The notes under the pieces are model-generated. The model had not been told where the DNA came from and made no database searches. It saw nothing but the letters and a program-made list of their open reading frames with translations. 45,312 nucleotides of DNA from Sedimentisphaerales bacterium (GTDB taxonomy: Bacteria; Planctomycetota; Phycisphaerae; Sedimentisphaerales; Anaerobacaceae): the NCBI GenBank assembly GCA_016934255.1, contig JAFGTG010000002.1:1-45312 (forward strand). Direction: 5' to 3'. Shown here piece after piece: positions 7,594-16,950 of this stretch (positions are counted from its first letter, which is position 1; the number at the start of each line of letters is the position of its first letter). A program made the translations under genes and the position numbers.

Positions 7594-9648
7594 ATGTTTA
7601 AAAAGTTGGTTTTACTAATATCTGTTGTTCTCACGCTGGCGCTGAGTGGCGGTAACACAGCCCTTGGCGGTTCAGTCGAAGCCCAATGCAGTGAGAGCTT
7701 AGAAGAGCATCTCGATACCGGAGCCTTAGATACAGGCAGTTCCGACCTGGAAATGCCCTATGAAGATGCCGGAGATTACCAATTAGTAGGTCTTCGCTTT
7801 CTGAATGTCGATGTCCCCAACCATGCGATCATAACGAGTGCCTGGGTGCAATTCACTGCGGATAATGAGAAATTGACAGGAGAACCTGTTAATCTTGCCA
7901 TCTGGGGTCGGTTGGAGCCGAATCCCGGCACCTTCACAGGCACAGGAGCTGTGTCATCGGCTCCAAAGACATCGGTTTACGCCAAGTGGAGTAATATACC
8001 CGCTTGGGCGAGCGGGGACCGCGGTCCCGACCAACAGACGTCGGACATCTCTATTGTCATCGATGAATTGGTCAATCAGGACGGCTGGGCTATGGGTAAT
8101 GCGTTGGCGCTACTCATCGGGGATGATCCAGATGCTCCTTCCAATAGTAATCGAAGCGTTGTTTCAACTGCGAACACGATTATCCTGCACGTCGAATATA
8201 CGAGCTTTTTTGCTCACAGACCCAATCCGGCGAATGGATCTATGATTAATGATACGTGGGTGAGCCTCAGTTGGCTGCCGGGACAGACGGCGGCTTCGCA
8301 CGATGTGTACTTCAGCGACAATTACAGCGACGTAAAGGATGGCACTGCGGATGTATTTCAAGGTAATCAAACCTCGACGGATTTGCTTGCCGGCTTTCCT
8401 GGATTCCCTTATCCGGAAGGTCTGATTCCGGGTACGACGTATTACTGGCGAATCGATGAAATTGAGGCCGATGGAACGACGAAACACACGGGTTCCGTCT
8501 GGCGCTTTAGTATTCCCCCCAAGACAGCTTATAACCCCGATCCGGCCGATGGGGCAGGATCTGTTGGTCCGGATGATGTAACGTTGACTTGGACGCCGGG
8601 CTTTAAAGCCAAATTGCACACGATATATCTCGGTACGGATTTTGACGTCGTTGATAATGCTTCAGGAGGAATTCCCCAGGGATTGAAAACCTATAATCCC
8701 GGCCCGCTCGAATCGGCGAGCGTTTATTACTGGCGAGTTGATGAATTTGATCCCCCGAATACGTACAAAGGGAATGTCTGGAGCTTCACAACGCCGGGCG
8801 CCGTCGGGGATCCGCAGCCAGCTTATGATGCTACGGATATCCCGATGAATGTGATTTTGAGCTGGACAGCAGCCGATAGTGCGGCGTCTCATCGGCTTTA
8901 CTTCGGAACGGACAAAGAAATGGTACGCAATGCCAATATAGGCTCGTCGGAAGACAAAGGCTCCAAAACACTCGGCGATGAGAATTACGATCCCGGATTG
9001 CTCGAACCGGAAACGACGTACTATTGGCGCGTTGACGAAGTCGATGGCCAGAGCAACGTATCGAAAGGCCCCGTCTGGATCTTCACAACGGGGACATCGC
9101 TTCTGATCGATGACTTCGAAGGTTATACGGACGACGATACCGCAGGCGAAGCTATCTGGCAAACGTGGATCGACGGTTACGGCATTGCCGATAACGGCGC
9201 ACAAGTCGGTTATTTACTACCCCCGTATGCCGAGCAAACGATCGTTCACGGTGGTTTGCAGTCGATGCCGCTCCTTTATATCAATGAAGCCGGTGTCACC
9301 AACTCCGAGGCCGTTATGTCGTTGACGTTTCCGAGGGATTGGACCCTGGCCGGGGTGGCCGAATTGTCAATTTGGTTCCGGGGTAATTCAGCGAATGCGG
9401 CCGAGCCGCTTTATGCCGCTATCTCCAATAGCAGCGGCTCTCCCGGTATAGCAGCCCATGATAATCCGAGTGCGGCTCAAATCGGCGCCTGGACAAATTG
9501 GACAATCCCATTACAAACTTTTTCCGATCAAGGGATCAACCTGACGGACGTGGATAAAATTGCGATTGGTCTCGGCAGCGAAGCAGGAGTAACCGCCGGT
9601 GGTACGGGCACGATTTATGTCGATGATATCCGGCTCTCTCAGCCGTAA
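7594..9648 (+). CDS. Secreted DNRLRE-like / Fn3-like repeat protein, paralogue of the preceding gene
   Basis: 684 residues. Signal peptide about 1-26. The N-terminal domain (about 27-205) looks like the DNRLRE / CBM96-type beta-sandwich: a QLVGLRF strand, AWVQFTAD, and a closing IILHVEYTS strand. It replaces the LamG of the upstream paralogue. From about 208 onward the same three Fn3-like repeats and the LLIDDFEGYTDDD C-terminal domain follow, with most residues identical to the paralogue. Strong ribosome site GAAGGAGG. Its own promoter and leader match those of the first gene, so the pair arose by duplication with exchange of the N-terminal module. Function is inferred to be adhesion or carbohydrate binding; no catalytic residues recognised. 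Confidence 0.85.
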   Translation: MFKKLVLLISVVLTLALSGGNTALGGSVEAQCSESLEEHLDTGALDTGSSDLEMPYEDAGDYQLVGLRFLNVDVPNHAIITSAWVQFTADNEKLTGEPVNLAIWGRLEPNPGTFTGTGAVSSAPKTSVYAKWSNIPAWASGDRGPDQQTSDISIVIDELVNQDGWAMGNALALLIGDDPDAPSNSNRSVVSTANTIILHVEYTSFFAHRPNPANGSMINDTWVSLSWLPGQTAASHDVYFSDNYSDVKDGTADVFQGNQTSTDLLAGFPGFPYPEGLIPGTTYYWRIDEIEADGTTKHTGSVWRFSIPPKTAYNPDPADGAGSVGPDDVTLTWTPGFKAKLHTIYLGTDFDVVDNASGGIPQGLKTYNPGPLESASVYYWRVDEFDPPNTYKGNVWSFTTPGAVGDPQPAYDATDIPMNVILSWTAADSAASHRLYFGTDKEMVRNANIGSSEDKGSKTLGDENYDPGLLEPETTYYWRVDEVDGQSNVSKGPVWIFTTGTSLLIDDFEGYTDDDTAGEAIWQTWIDGYGIADNGAQVGYLLPPYAEQTIVHGGLQSMPLLYINEAGVTNSEAVMSLTFPRDWTLAGVAELSIWFRGNSANAAEPLYAAISNSSGSPGIAAHDNPSAAQIGAWTNWTIPLQTFSDQGINLTDVDKIAIGLGSEAGVTAGGTGTIYVDDIRLSQP

Positions 9649-9692
9649 TAAAGCTATTAACGAGTCAATCTGACTGGCGTTATATTAGGATT

Positions 9693-9735
9693 TCGGGGTC
9701 GATATGAATTCTGGGGTTATCGGCCCCGATCGTTT
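9693..9735 (+). terminator. Strong hairpin terminator between convergent genes
   Basis: TCGGGGTCGATA (9693-9704) pairs over 12 bp (one G-U) with TATCGGCCCCGA (9718-9729), followed by TCGTTTATC. It lies between the secreted protein gene and the convergent gspF and could serve both directions. Confidence 0.65.
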
Positions 9736-9741
9736 ATCAAC

Positions 9742-11001
9742 TTAATGTGCGATAACGCTGGAGATCCGGAATACCGGCAGGAGCAAGGCGATAGCAATCG
9801 TGCCAATAATGGCTCCCATGATAGTGATCATAATCGGTTCGATCAAAGTCATAACACTGCGAATCGACGCTTCGAGTTTCTTCTCGTAGAAGACCGAGAC
9901 CTTGTCACACACCTTACCCAGCTTTCCGCTTTTTTCGCCCGCCCGAAGCATCTGGATGATTCCGGGCGCAATTAAATCGCCGCCCGGGGAGATGGTGATC
10001 GATTCCGAAAGCTGGTAACCATCTCGAATCTTTGCATCCACTCCCGCCCAAAGCTCTTGAAAATAGTAGTTACGGCACGCACCCTGGATTACCTGAATCG
10101 AATCCAACAAACTAACCCCTGTATTGATCATAGTCGCCATGATGCGCATACTGCGCGTGACCACGGTGTCAATAAACATGGTCCCCACAATTGGCGTACG
10201 GATTTTGAAATAGTCGATCACCCGCCGGCCCATGACGGTTTTGGCCCAGTAATACAATCCGAATGAAATCAGAATAATCCCGGTCACGATGCCGGTCATG
10301 GCCTGCATATTACCCAACAATTTACTGAATCCGACGATGACCTGCGTTAGTTTCGGCAATGCCGCTCCCCGGGTCTCATAGATCTTCATAAAACGTGGTA
10401 ATACGAAGAACATTAAGGTCCCGGTCGCCGCCACGGCCATGAGCGCCATGATAAAAGGATAGGTCAGGGCACCCTTGATTCGTTTTCGAATATCGGATTC
10501 GAACTCAAGGTAACCGCTCAGCACATTCAGCATTTCCGCCATTTTACCGGAGGCTTCGGAGGCTTTGACCATGCTGATAAACATTTCATTGAAAGTCCTC
10601 GGATATTTATCCAGAGCATTTGAAAAATTTTCCCCCCCCTTCACTTTCTCGGCAATGTCTGCAATGATCATTTTAAATGAACCGTGCTCCGCCTGTTCTG
10701 CGATTGCGTCCATGGCGTCACTAAGCACAACGCCGCTGTCCAGCATTACCGACAATTGCGTCGTGAACAGAATCAGTTCCGCCTGCTTGACCTTCGCCTT
10801 GTATAAGCCGGGTGCGACAACATCTTCATCCTGGGACCACGTGTGATCGCCATATCGTTGTGAAGTCGGAGCGTTTTCGATACTCCGCAAAAAATCAGAG
10901 TCGTCCCGATCATGCCCCCGCCGACCTTCACTGAGTGACGAATCACTGTTTCTGGTGGCTGAATGAAATTTTTCCGAAACTTTTGATATCGGAACCGCCA
11001 T
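9742..11001 (-). CDS. gspF: Type II secretion / type IV pilus inner-membrane platform protein GspF/PilC
   Basis: 419 residues, usual family length about 400. It anchors the assembly ATPase and helps extract pseudopilins from the inner membrane (family knowledge). A non-conserved polar N-terminus (1-65) precedes two GspF domains: FTTQLSVMLDSGVVLSDAMD (about 79-98) and a second copy starting RSMRIMATMINTGVSLLDSI. Three transmembrane segments are visible (about 170-195, 220-245, 385-410). It is the last gene of the cluster, 49 bp after gspE, and ends just before the terminator at 9693-9735. Confidence 0.93.
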   Translation of the reverse strand: MAVPISKVSEKFHSATRNSDSSLSEGRRGHDRDDSDFLRSIENAPTSQRYGDHTWSQDEDVVAPGLYKAKVKQAELILFTTQLSVMLDSGVVLSDAMDAIAEQAEHGSFKMIIADIAEKVKGGENFSNALDKYPRTFNEMFISMVKASEASGKMAEMLNVLSGYLEFESDIRKRIKGALTYPFIMALMAVAATGTLMFFVLPRFMKIYETRGAALPKLTQVIVGFSKLLGNMQAMTGIVTGIILISFGLYYWAKTVMGRRVIDYFKIRTPIVGTMFIDTVVTRSMRIMATMINTGVSLLDSIQVIQGACRNYYFQELWAGVDAKIRDGYQLSESITISPGGDLIAPGIIQMLRAGEKSGKLGKVCDKVSVFYEKKLEASIRSVMTLIEPIMITIMGAIIGTIAIALLLPVFRISSVIAH

Positions 11002-11050
11002 AAACCTTCATCCCGAATGAACCTGACTGTCTTCTATAACATCACACACA

Positions 11051-12769
11051 TTAGACGATCATTTGCGCCGTTCTCAACACTTCCTCGATTGAAAGAATGC
11101 CGGCCTCTACCTTTCCAATCCCATCGGATTGCAGGGAAACCATTCCACCTTGCAGTGCCTTGGCCCGAATCTTTTTTAAGTTCGCTCCCTCATTAATCAT
11201 CTCTTTAATCTCATCATCCGGTACAAAGAGTTCGTGGATGGCAATTCTCCCGGCATATCCGGTATTGCGGCATTTCTTACATCCCACGCCCCGGTAAAAT
11301 GTCTCGACCTTGCCACCGGCCTTTTCGACGAGCTTGCGCAGACTCACCGGCGGTTCATACTCCGTTTTGCAATTCGCACAAATCTTGCGTACCAATCGTT
11401 GGGCCAGGACGGCAATCAAAGACGCCCCGACCAGATAAGGAGCCACGCCCAAATCAAGTAAACGTGTCACTGCCCCCGGGGCGTCGTTCGTATGCAGAGT
11501 CGAGAGGACCAGATGCCCCGTGAGCGCCGCCTGTACGGCGATATTGGCCGTCGCCTGGTCACGAATTTCACCCACCATTATGATATCAGGATCCTGCCTC
11601 AACAGGCTTCTCAAGGCCGTTGAAAACTCAAAACCCGCCGTCTGGTTCACCTGAAACTGATTGATGCCGGTAATATTGCACTCCACCGGATCCTCGACCG
11701 TGCAGATGTTGACTTCCTCGCTGTTCATCTCCGTCAGCGCGGCATAGAGGGTTGTATTCTTTCCCGAACCGGTCGGCCCGGTCACTAATACGATGCCGTT
11801 CGGCGCCTGGATGACCTGTCTGAATAATTGCAGATTCTCAACGGTGAATCCCAGGGACTCGAGACTATAAAGCATTTTGTGAGGATCAATCACTCGAATA
11901 ACGACTTTCTCGCCGAAATTACCCGGCATCACCGAGACGCGTAAGTCGATCGGCCGACCTTCCATGAGGACGTGAATCCCGCCGTCTTGGGGTAAACGCC
12001 GTTGTGCGATGTCAAGCTCCGACATAATCTTGATACGGGAAACCAGCGCCGAATGCATCTGATGGGGCGGACACATCTTCTCATACAATTTCCCGTCCAC
12101 ACGATAACGCACGCGAAGCTTTTTGTCATCCGGCTCGATATGGATATCACTGGCATTCTCACGCACGGCGTTATACAGCAGATAATTAACGAGCTTGACC
12201 ACCGGCGACTGGCCGGCGATCTCTTCGAGATTGCTGATGTCCTGCGTGATACTTTCGATCAACGTAAAATCTTCCAATCCCTCTTCGTCGATAATGTCGT
12301 CGATGACAAAAACATTCGCAGCGGGCAGGTACGTCTGGAGCGTTGCCTTAATATCCTTGTTCGTTGAACAGACGATCTGGACGCTACAGCCGCTGATACG
12401 CTCGATCTCATCCAGTAAAAATACATTCGTCGGCTCACTGACGGCCACGGTCAGCATGTCGTGAACCTTGAACAACGGCAGAACGACGTGCTCTTCGAGA
12501 AATTCCCTGGGGAGAATCTCCAAGACCTTCGGATCGCAGATCTTCGGGCCGACCTGCGCATACGGCACCCCGTAGGTATGGGCGAGCGCCGAGACAATCT
12601 GGTTCTCCGTACAATACCCCATCTCCACCAGAAGCTCGCCAAGAAGCTTACGATGGCCTTTGTCTTTTTGCTCGGCCAGCGCCGTTTCAATTTGCTCGGC
12701 GGTGACAATCTCCCGTTCAATCAGAAGCTCGCCAAGCGGCATTTTATTGCCTATTGCTATCCGGCTCAT
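11051..12769 (-). CDS. gspE: Assembly ATPase GspE/PilB with an atypical Walker A
   Basis: 572 residues. Cytoplasmic hexameric ATPase that drives pseudopilus or pilus assembly. The N-terminal MshEN/GspE-II-type domain (about 10-150) is followed by the catalytic core. Walker A is GPTGSGKNTT (331-340), Asp box NASDIHIEP, Walker B DPDIIMVGEIRD, His box STLHTNDA, and a zinc-binding tetracysteine CANC...CKKC near the end. Asn338 occupies the position normally Ser or Thr in GKS/T; the codon is AAT in the given sequence. The gene is 42 bp after the STAS gene and 49 bp before gspF. All other motifs are intact, so it is probably active. Confidence 0.93.
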   Translation of the reverse strand: MSRIAIGNKMPLGELLIEREIVTAEQIETALAEQKDKGHRKLLGELLVEMGYCTENQIVSALAHTYGVPYAQVGPKICDPKVLEILPREFLEEHVVLPLFKVHDMLTVAVSEPTNVFLLDEIERISGCSVQIVCSTNKDIKATLQTYLPAANVFVIDDIIDEEGLEDFTLIESITQDISNLEEIAGQSPVVKLVNYLLYNAVRENASDIHIEPDDKKLRVRYRVDGKLYEKMCPPHQMHSALVSRIKIMSELDIAQRRLPQDGGIHVLMEGRPIDLRVSVMPGNFGEKVVIRVIDPHKMLYSLESLGFTVENLQLFRQVIQAPNGIVLVTGPTGSGKNTTLYAALTEMNSEEVNICTVEDPVECNITGINQFQVNQTAGFEFSTALRSLLRQDPDIIMVGEIRDQATANIAVQAALTGHLVLSTLHTNDAPGAVTRLLDLGVAPYLVGASLIAVLAQRLVRKICANCKTEYEPPVSLRKLVEKAGGKVETFYRGVGCKKCRNTGYAGRIAIHELFVPDDEIKEMINEGANLKKIRAKALQGGMVSLQSDGIGKVEAGILSIEEVLRTAQMIV

Positions 12770-12811
12770 CTGTCGTCTTTCCGCTCAGGTGGGGTCAAGA
12801 TTCCATCGTTC

Positions 12812-13147
12812 CTACGCAAAACTCATCACGGCCTCTGCAAGCTCCATGTAATGGTCGAACTCGCTCTCAAGCCGCGTCACCTCCAGAATTTTCAAGCAGT
12901 TCTCATCGAGTCCCGCCAATCGTAACTGTTGTTTGACGTCGCCGCACTGATCGCGCGCCCATAACAACAATTCCAATCCCTGGCTGTCAATAAACCCGAT
13001 ACCACTCATATCCAGTACGATCCCGCTCTTACGTTTCGCGAGGATGTCGGTGATCGTATTCTTGAAGGCCTCACTAAAATCGCCGTCAAGCTCACCCTGC
13101 AACTCAACAACGGTGACATCGTTATATTCCTGTGTTTTGATTTTCAT
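12812..13147 (-). CDS. STAS-domain protein (anti-sigma factor antagonist type)
   Basis: 111 residues, a single STAS domain. The conserved strand-helix GIGFIDSQGLELLLWA contains the Ser (about 54) that is phosphorylated in SpoIIAA-type proteins. Partner-switch proteins of this kind bind anti-sigma kinases or regulate other proteins. No RsbW-type kinase gene is nearby. Its ATG overlaps the stop of the HD-GYP gene by four bases (ATGA), which implies translational coupling, so the HD-GYP protein is the most likely partner. Confidence 0.88.
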   Translation of the reverse strand: MKIKTQEYNDVTVVELQGELDGDFSEAFKNTITDILAKRKSGIVLDMSGIGFIDSQGLELLLWARDQCGDVKQQLRLAGLDENCLKILEVTRLESEFDHYMELAEAVMSFA

Positions 13148-14856
13148 CGGATGAGCGTCCCCACGGCAGCCGCACCATATTCCTGCGTCTTGCCGTCGCC
13201 ATAAATTTCACTGAAATCATCTCGGATAATGTTCCAGAGCTGGTCGATGTCGCTATCGAGGAAGAGACGACCGATCTTCTCATCGAACTGTGTCCCCAAC
13301 CCTTTCTCGATCTGTTCGAGGGCGATCTCCACACTCATGGCATCCCGATAGGTTCGCTTGGATGTCATGGCATCGAAGCTGTCCGCCAGGCAAACAATTC
13401 GACCGCTTAAAGGCACTTGCTCACCGGACAGACCGTTCGGATACCCCTTGCCGTCAAGGCGTTCGTGATGACATAACACACCCGGGACGATATCGCGCAT
13501 CTGTTTGATTTCACGCAGGATACTCGCCCCAATCAAGGGATGCTTTCTGACGCGTTCAAATTCCTCATCCGTCAATCCGCCTGTCTTACGTAATACGGCT
13601 TCATCGATGCCTATTTTCCCTATATCGTGCAACAAACCCGCCAAATAGATCTTGTGGATTTGTTCCTCGTCCATCGGCTCAACCTCGGCCAATCGTTCCG
13701 CAATCCACCGCGAGATAAACGCCACCCGCTCCGAATGGCCGTGCGTATATTTATCTTTGGCGTCAATGCTGCTCGTCAGGGCCTTCAGCGAACCGATAAA
13801 CAATTCTTTGAGGTCTTTGAATAATCTGCCGTTCTCAATAAATACGGCGCAACCGCCCGCGACCGAATTGAACAACTTGATATCCGTGCTATCGAAATCC
13901 TGTTTGCCGAGCCGATTGACGGCAACCATCATACCCATAATACTTTGGTTATTGTTCGTTCGGTCCGCTAAATGAGATTCCGATTTTTCCTTTCCGAAGA
14001 AAGGCACGGCAATGATATTCTTAATACGACCCGGCCATTCGTATTTAAAGTCGGAGTACGCATCGCTGTCCAACAGGGCTTCCTGACCGAGGTTGATTTC
14101 CTCCGTTAACCGACTATGGAGAATCGCGGCCATTTGCTCATCGATATCGATCAGTCCCGAGCCTGCGGAGATAACCCACCGGGGCGCGTCGTTAATCGTC
14201 TTTTCCAATAAAATGGCAATCCCCTCGACAAAAACAATTTCCGTCAAGCAATCACACGCCATCTGGAGGAAATTCGAGTCCGCCTCCGTTACTCTCATAT
14301 TGGTGCTGAGCCGGTGAAGCAGCACGAGTTCTTCATAGGTTTGCGACAGTTCGGTACTGACCTTATCGATTTGTTGTTCTGCTTTCGTCTCGGCTTTGAA
14401 TTTCGCGGCCAGAAGCTCAAGCATCTCGGCATAGTACTCAATATCCGGCGGAATCGGACCGGCAGAACTCAACGGATACGACACAATCTGCCCGCCTGCG
14501 GACGTTTCGCTCCCCAGATCAATGAGGGCTGTGCCTACGATTTCCTGGCGAGCGGCACACGGTTGTGCGGACTTTAAGACAACCGCCAGGACCGTACTCG
14601 TATCGAAAAATCGCCAGACCGATATGTCTTTTCCCTCAGCATCCGTCACCCGGTTGCATTGCTCTATCGCCTGCCGACTGCATTCGATCCATTGCTCCGC
14701 ATCGCTTTTGAAACCATCACATTCGCACTGCAAGACAATTTCATCTTCGACGTTGCAGACGGCGAAATTGACGCCGAATCGGTTGATTCGACTCCCAAAC
14801 TTTTCCAGCTCGCGGAGTTGAGATCGATTCATTTGATTTGTCAAGGTATCCAACAT
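13144..14856 (-). CDS. GAF-HD-GYP protein, probable cyclic di-GMP phosphodiesterase
   Basis: 570 residues. The N-terminal region (1-130) is unassigned. A coiled-coil-like stretch (about 140-180) and a GAF domain (about 185-345) follow. The HD-GYP domain (about 355-535) has an intact HD pair (LLHDIGK, 409-415) and HHERLDGKGYP (463-473). HD-GYP proteins hydrolyse c-di-GMP (family knowledge). No transmembrane segment, so cytoplasmic. It is 17 bp after the receiver gene and overlaps the STAS gene. Placement inside a pseudopilus operon suggests control of assembly by c-di-GMP, an inference. Confidence 0.9.
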   Translation of the reverse strand: MLDTLTNQMNRSQLRELEKFGSRINRFGVNFAVCNVEDEIVLQCECDGFKSDAEQWIECSRQAIEQCNRVTDAEGKDISVWRFFDTSTVLAVVLKSAQPCAARQEIVGTALIDLGSETSAGGQIVSYPLSSAGPIPPDIEYYAEMLELLAAKFKAETKAEQQIDKVSTELSQTYEELVLLHRLSTNMRVTEADSNFLQMACDCLTEIVFVEGIAILLEKTINDAPRWVISAGSGLIDIDEQMAAILHSRLTEEINLGQEALLDSDAYSDFKYEWPGRIKNIIAVPFFGKEKSESHLADRTNNNQSIMGMMVAVNRLGKQDFDSTDIKLFNSVAGGCAVFIENGRLFKDLKELFIGSLKALTSSIDAKDKYTHGHSERVAFISRWIAERLAEVEPMDEEQIHKIYLAGLLHDIGKIGIDEAVLRKTGGLTDEEFERVRKHPLIGASILREIKQMRDIVPGVLCHHERLDGKGYPNGLSGEQVPLSGRIVCLADSFDAMTSKRTYRDAMSVEIALEQIEKGLGTQFDEKIGRLFLDSDIDQLWNIIRDDFSEIYGDGKTQEYGAAAVGTLIR

Positions 14857-14873
14857 AATGTCTCACGGATTAT

Positions 14874-15284
14874 TCAACTATGTGCCTGTTTCGACTGTTC
14901 ACCGACTAATTCTTTTTGATACAGAATGTCCTCGATGTGGCCCAATAATTCCTTCGGGCTGAACGGCTTGCTCAAACATCCCGATATGCGCAATTCCTCC
15001 TGCTGTTCCTGTGGAACGGCAAAGCTTCTGGCCGTCAGCATAATCACGGGAATGTCTTTTGTTTCGTCGTTCTGTCGAAGTTTCTCGATCAGTTCCATGC
15101 CCGACATAATCGGCATCTGGAAATCCGTCACAATAATATCCGGCTTGTCCTTCAGCGCCAGATCGTATGCCTCGGCCCCATTGTCGGCCGAGATGACTTC
15201 GTAACCGTTATTACGAAGCTTGATCGCCACCACATGAACGATATGAATCTCGTCGTCCACCACCAACACTCTTTTGTCCGCCAT
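14874..15284 (-). CDS. Single-domain response regulator (CheY-like)
   Basis: 136 residues, receiver domain only. Acidic pocket VVDDE (9-13), phospho-acceptor Asp54 in IVTDFQMP, Thr in MLTARS, and Lys in CLSKPFSP. No output domain, so it must act by protein contact, perhaps on the HD-GYP protein encoded 17 bp downstream. The kinase partner is probably the histidine kinase 74 bp upstream. Ribosome site GGAGGA six bases before ATG. Confidence 0.9.
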   Translation of the reverse strand: MADKRVLVVDDEIHIVHVVAIKLRNNGYEVISADNGAEAYDLALKDKPDIIVTDFQMPIMSGMELIEKLRQNDETKDIPVIMLTARSFAVPQEQQEELRISGCLSKPFSPKELLGHIEDILYQKELVGEQSKQAHS

Positions 15285-15358
15285 TGTTTATCCTCCAGTA
15301 GAATCTAATATGTCGGGGCTAAAAAGATACACCCGACGCTCATATTGCTAAGCTTTCC

Positions 15359-16918
15359 TTATACGACCCCCACCGATCGTCGCGTCGCCAAAGGCAACTC
15401 AAAACCAAAGGTGCTGCCCACGCCGACCTGGCTGGTCACGAACACCTTTCCGTCGTGGATCTTTTCAACGATCTGTTTTACAAGGTTGAGACCCAGCCCC
15501 GTTCCCTTGGCCTGTTTGTTGTTGGCGCCCACGCGATAAAACTTGTCAAAGACATGCTCGATTTCATCCGCGGGGATACCAACGCCCGTATCCGTGACCG
15601 TGACTCTCGCCAACGAAGCACTTTCATCAACCATGGTTTCCACACGCACCGATCCTCCGGCCGGTGTGTATTTCACCGCGTTACTGAGCAAATTCACGAT
15701 CACCTGGGACATCATGTCTTTATCCACATACACCTGGTCGAAGACAATCGGCTTTTGTCCGGAGACCTCGATGTTCTTTTCCTCCGCAAAACCTTTGATC
15801 ATTTGCATTTGTTCTTCAATCAGCAGTGTCAGACTCATCGGCTCTTTTTGCACTTTAATTAAGCCCGATTCGATACGCGACGTATTTAAAATATCTTCGA
15901 TTAAACGACTCAGCCTGTTAGCCTGATTTTGGATGACCGAATAAAATTCCCTTCTCGTGCGTTCATCATTGGCTTCCCCATCGGCCAGCATTTCGGAATA
16001 GGCCGTGATGGACGCCAGCGGCGTTTTCAATTCGTGCGAGACATGACTGACAAAGTCCGTTTTCATTTGCTGAATCTGCTTTTCACGCGTAATGTCATGC
16101 ATCACGGCGACGACGCCGGTCACCTTCTGGTTCCGGTCGTAAACACATGAGACGATACAATCATACGTTTTACGCTCGTCCTGTTCCTGAAATTCGATCT
16201 CTCGCCGAGTCGCCTGTCCCTTGCTCTTTCTGCTGTGACTGAGAAATTCCGAGAATTCACTTCGGTCCGCACTAATGAGTTCTTCAATTGGTTTACGTTG
16301 TGATTCCTTAAAATCAAAACTGAAAAGACGACCGGCTGCTTCGTTGGCGATTAACAGCCTGTCGTACTCGTCGGTCACAATCACCGCGTCTCGAATGCTA
16401 TAGATGATCGCTTCGATGTTCCTGCCCCGATTATGGGCGAGTTGCAACTGAAGCTGCAATTCCTTAATCTGCTTTTCATACTCGCCAATGCGCCCGGCGT
16501 ACTGATCGTAATGCTCAGAGATCGTTCGGCAAAGCGCATTGATTTGATGGATTCTGAGCGGTGAGAAAAAGCTCTCTTTTACAGAATTTTTCGCTTTTTC
16601 ATCGTTCCGAATAAATCGGGCTATGGACGCGATCGCCCTGGCCAGCTTAAGCCAGTGCCAGCCGAGCGGTATCGCGGCCATAGCCATCAGTATGCAGCAC
16701 CCCAGTAAGACCGGGCCGTGCTGCATGACAGCGACAACAGGTCCACCTTCATCGACGCCGTAGTTATGACCTTCGACGACAGGCCCAACAAACAACCACC
16801 ATGCGCCGACGCATAGAACCGTAATGTAAAAGTTTCTTTCGCGTTTCAAAACTATACCCTGAGGAATTAGATATCGTTTTTTGACTATCGCTTCAGACTC
16901 CCAACGGCCTCCTCTCAA
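15359..16918 (-). CDS. Membrane sensor histidine kinase with PAS domain
   Basis: 519 residues. Two transmembrane segments (about 30-46 and 68-90), a coiled coil (about 140-160), PAS domain (about 165-280), HisKA with phospho-acceptor His295 in SHVSHELKTPL, and HATPase with an N box (NLLSNAVKYTP), DTGVGIP, and GTGLGLNLV. No large periplasmic sensor; the short loop (about 47-67) may sense. The start is uncertain: the only upstream in-frame start is TTG at 16918, with no ribosome site before it, while AGAGGAGG lies just inside the reading frame. A TTG at residue 24 follows an AGGG. It is 32 bp after the secretin gene. Confidence 0.9.
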   Translation of the reverse strand: MRGGRWESEAIVKKRYLIPQGIVLKRERNFYITVLCVGAWWLFVGPVVEGHNYGVDEGGPVVAVMQHGPVLLGCCILMAMAAIPLGWHWLKLARAIASIARFIRNDEKAKNSVKESFFSPLRIHQINALCRTISEHYDQYAGRIGEYEKQIKELQLQLQLAHNRGRNIEAIIYSIRDAVIVTDEYDRLLIANEAAGRLFSFDFKESQRKPIEELISADRSEFSEFLSHSRKSKGQATRREIEFQEQDERKTYDCIVSCVYDRNQKVTGVVAVMHDITREKQIQQMKTDFVSHVSHELKTPLASITAYSEMLADGEANDERTRREFYSVIQNQANRLSRLIEDILNTSRIESGLIKVQKEPMSLTLLIEEQMQMIKGFAEEKNIEVSGQKPIVFDQVYVDKDMMSQVIVNLLSNAVKYTPAGGSVRVETMVDESASLARVTVTDTGVGIPADEIEHVFDKFYRVGANNKQAKGTGLGLNLVKQIVEKIHDGKVFVTSQVGVGSTFGFELPLATRRSVGVV

Positions 16919-16945
16919 TAGTCAATATTTTCTTGTCAATACTCA
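16915..16945. repeat. TCAATAGTC-type short repeats between secretin and kinase genes
   Basis: TCAATAGTCAATATT and GTCAATACTC follow each other over 16915-16945. The unit (GACTATTGA on the minus strand) also occurs twice around the palindrome at 24567-24606. Confidence 0.35.
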
Positions 16946-16950
16946 CTTGC

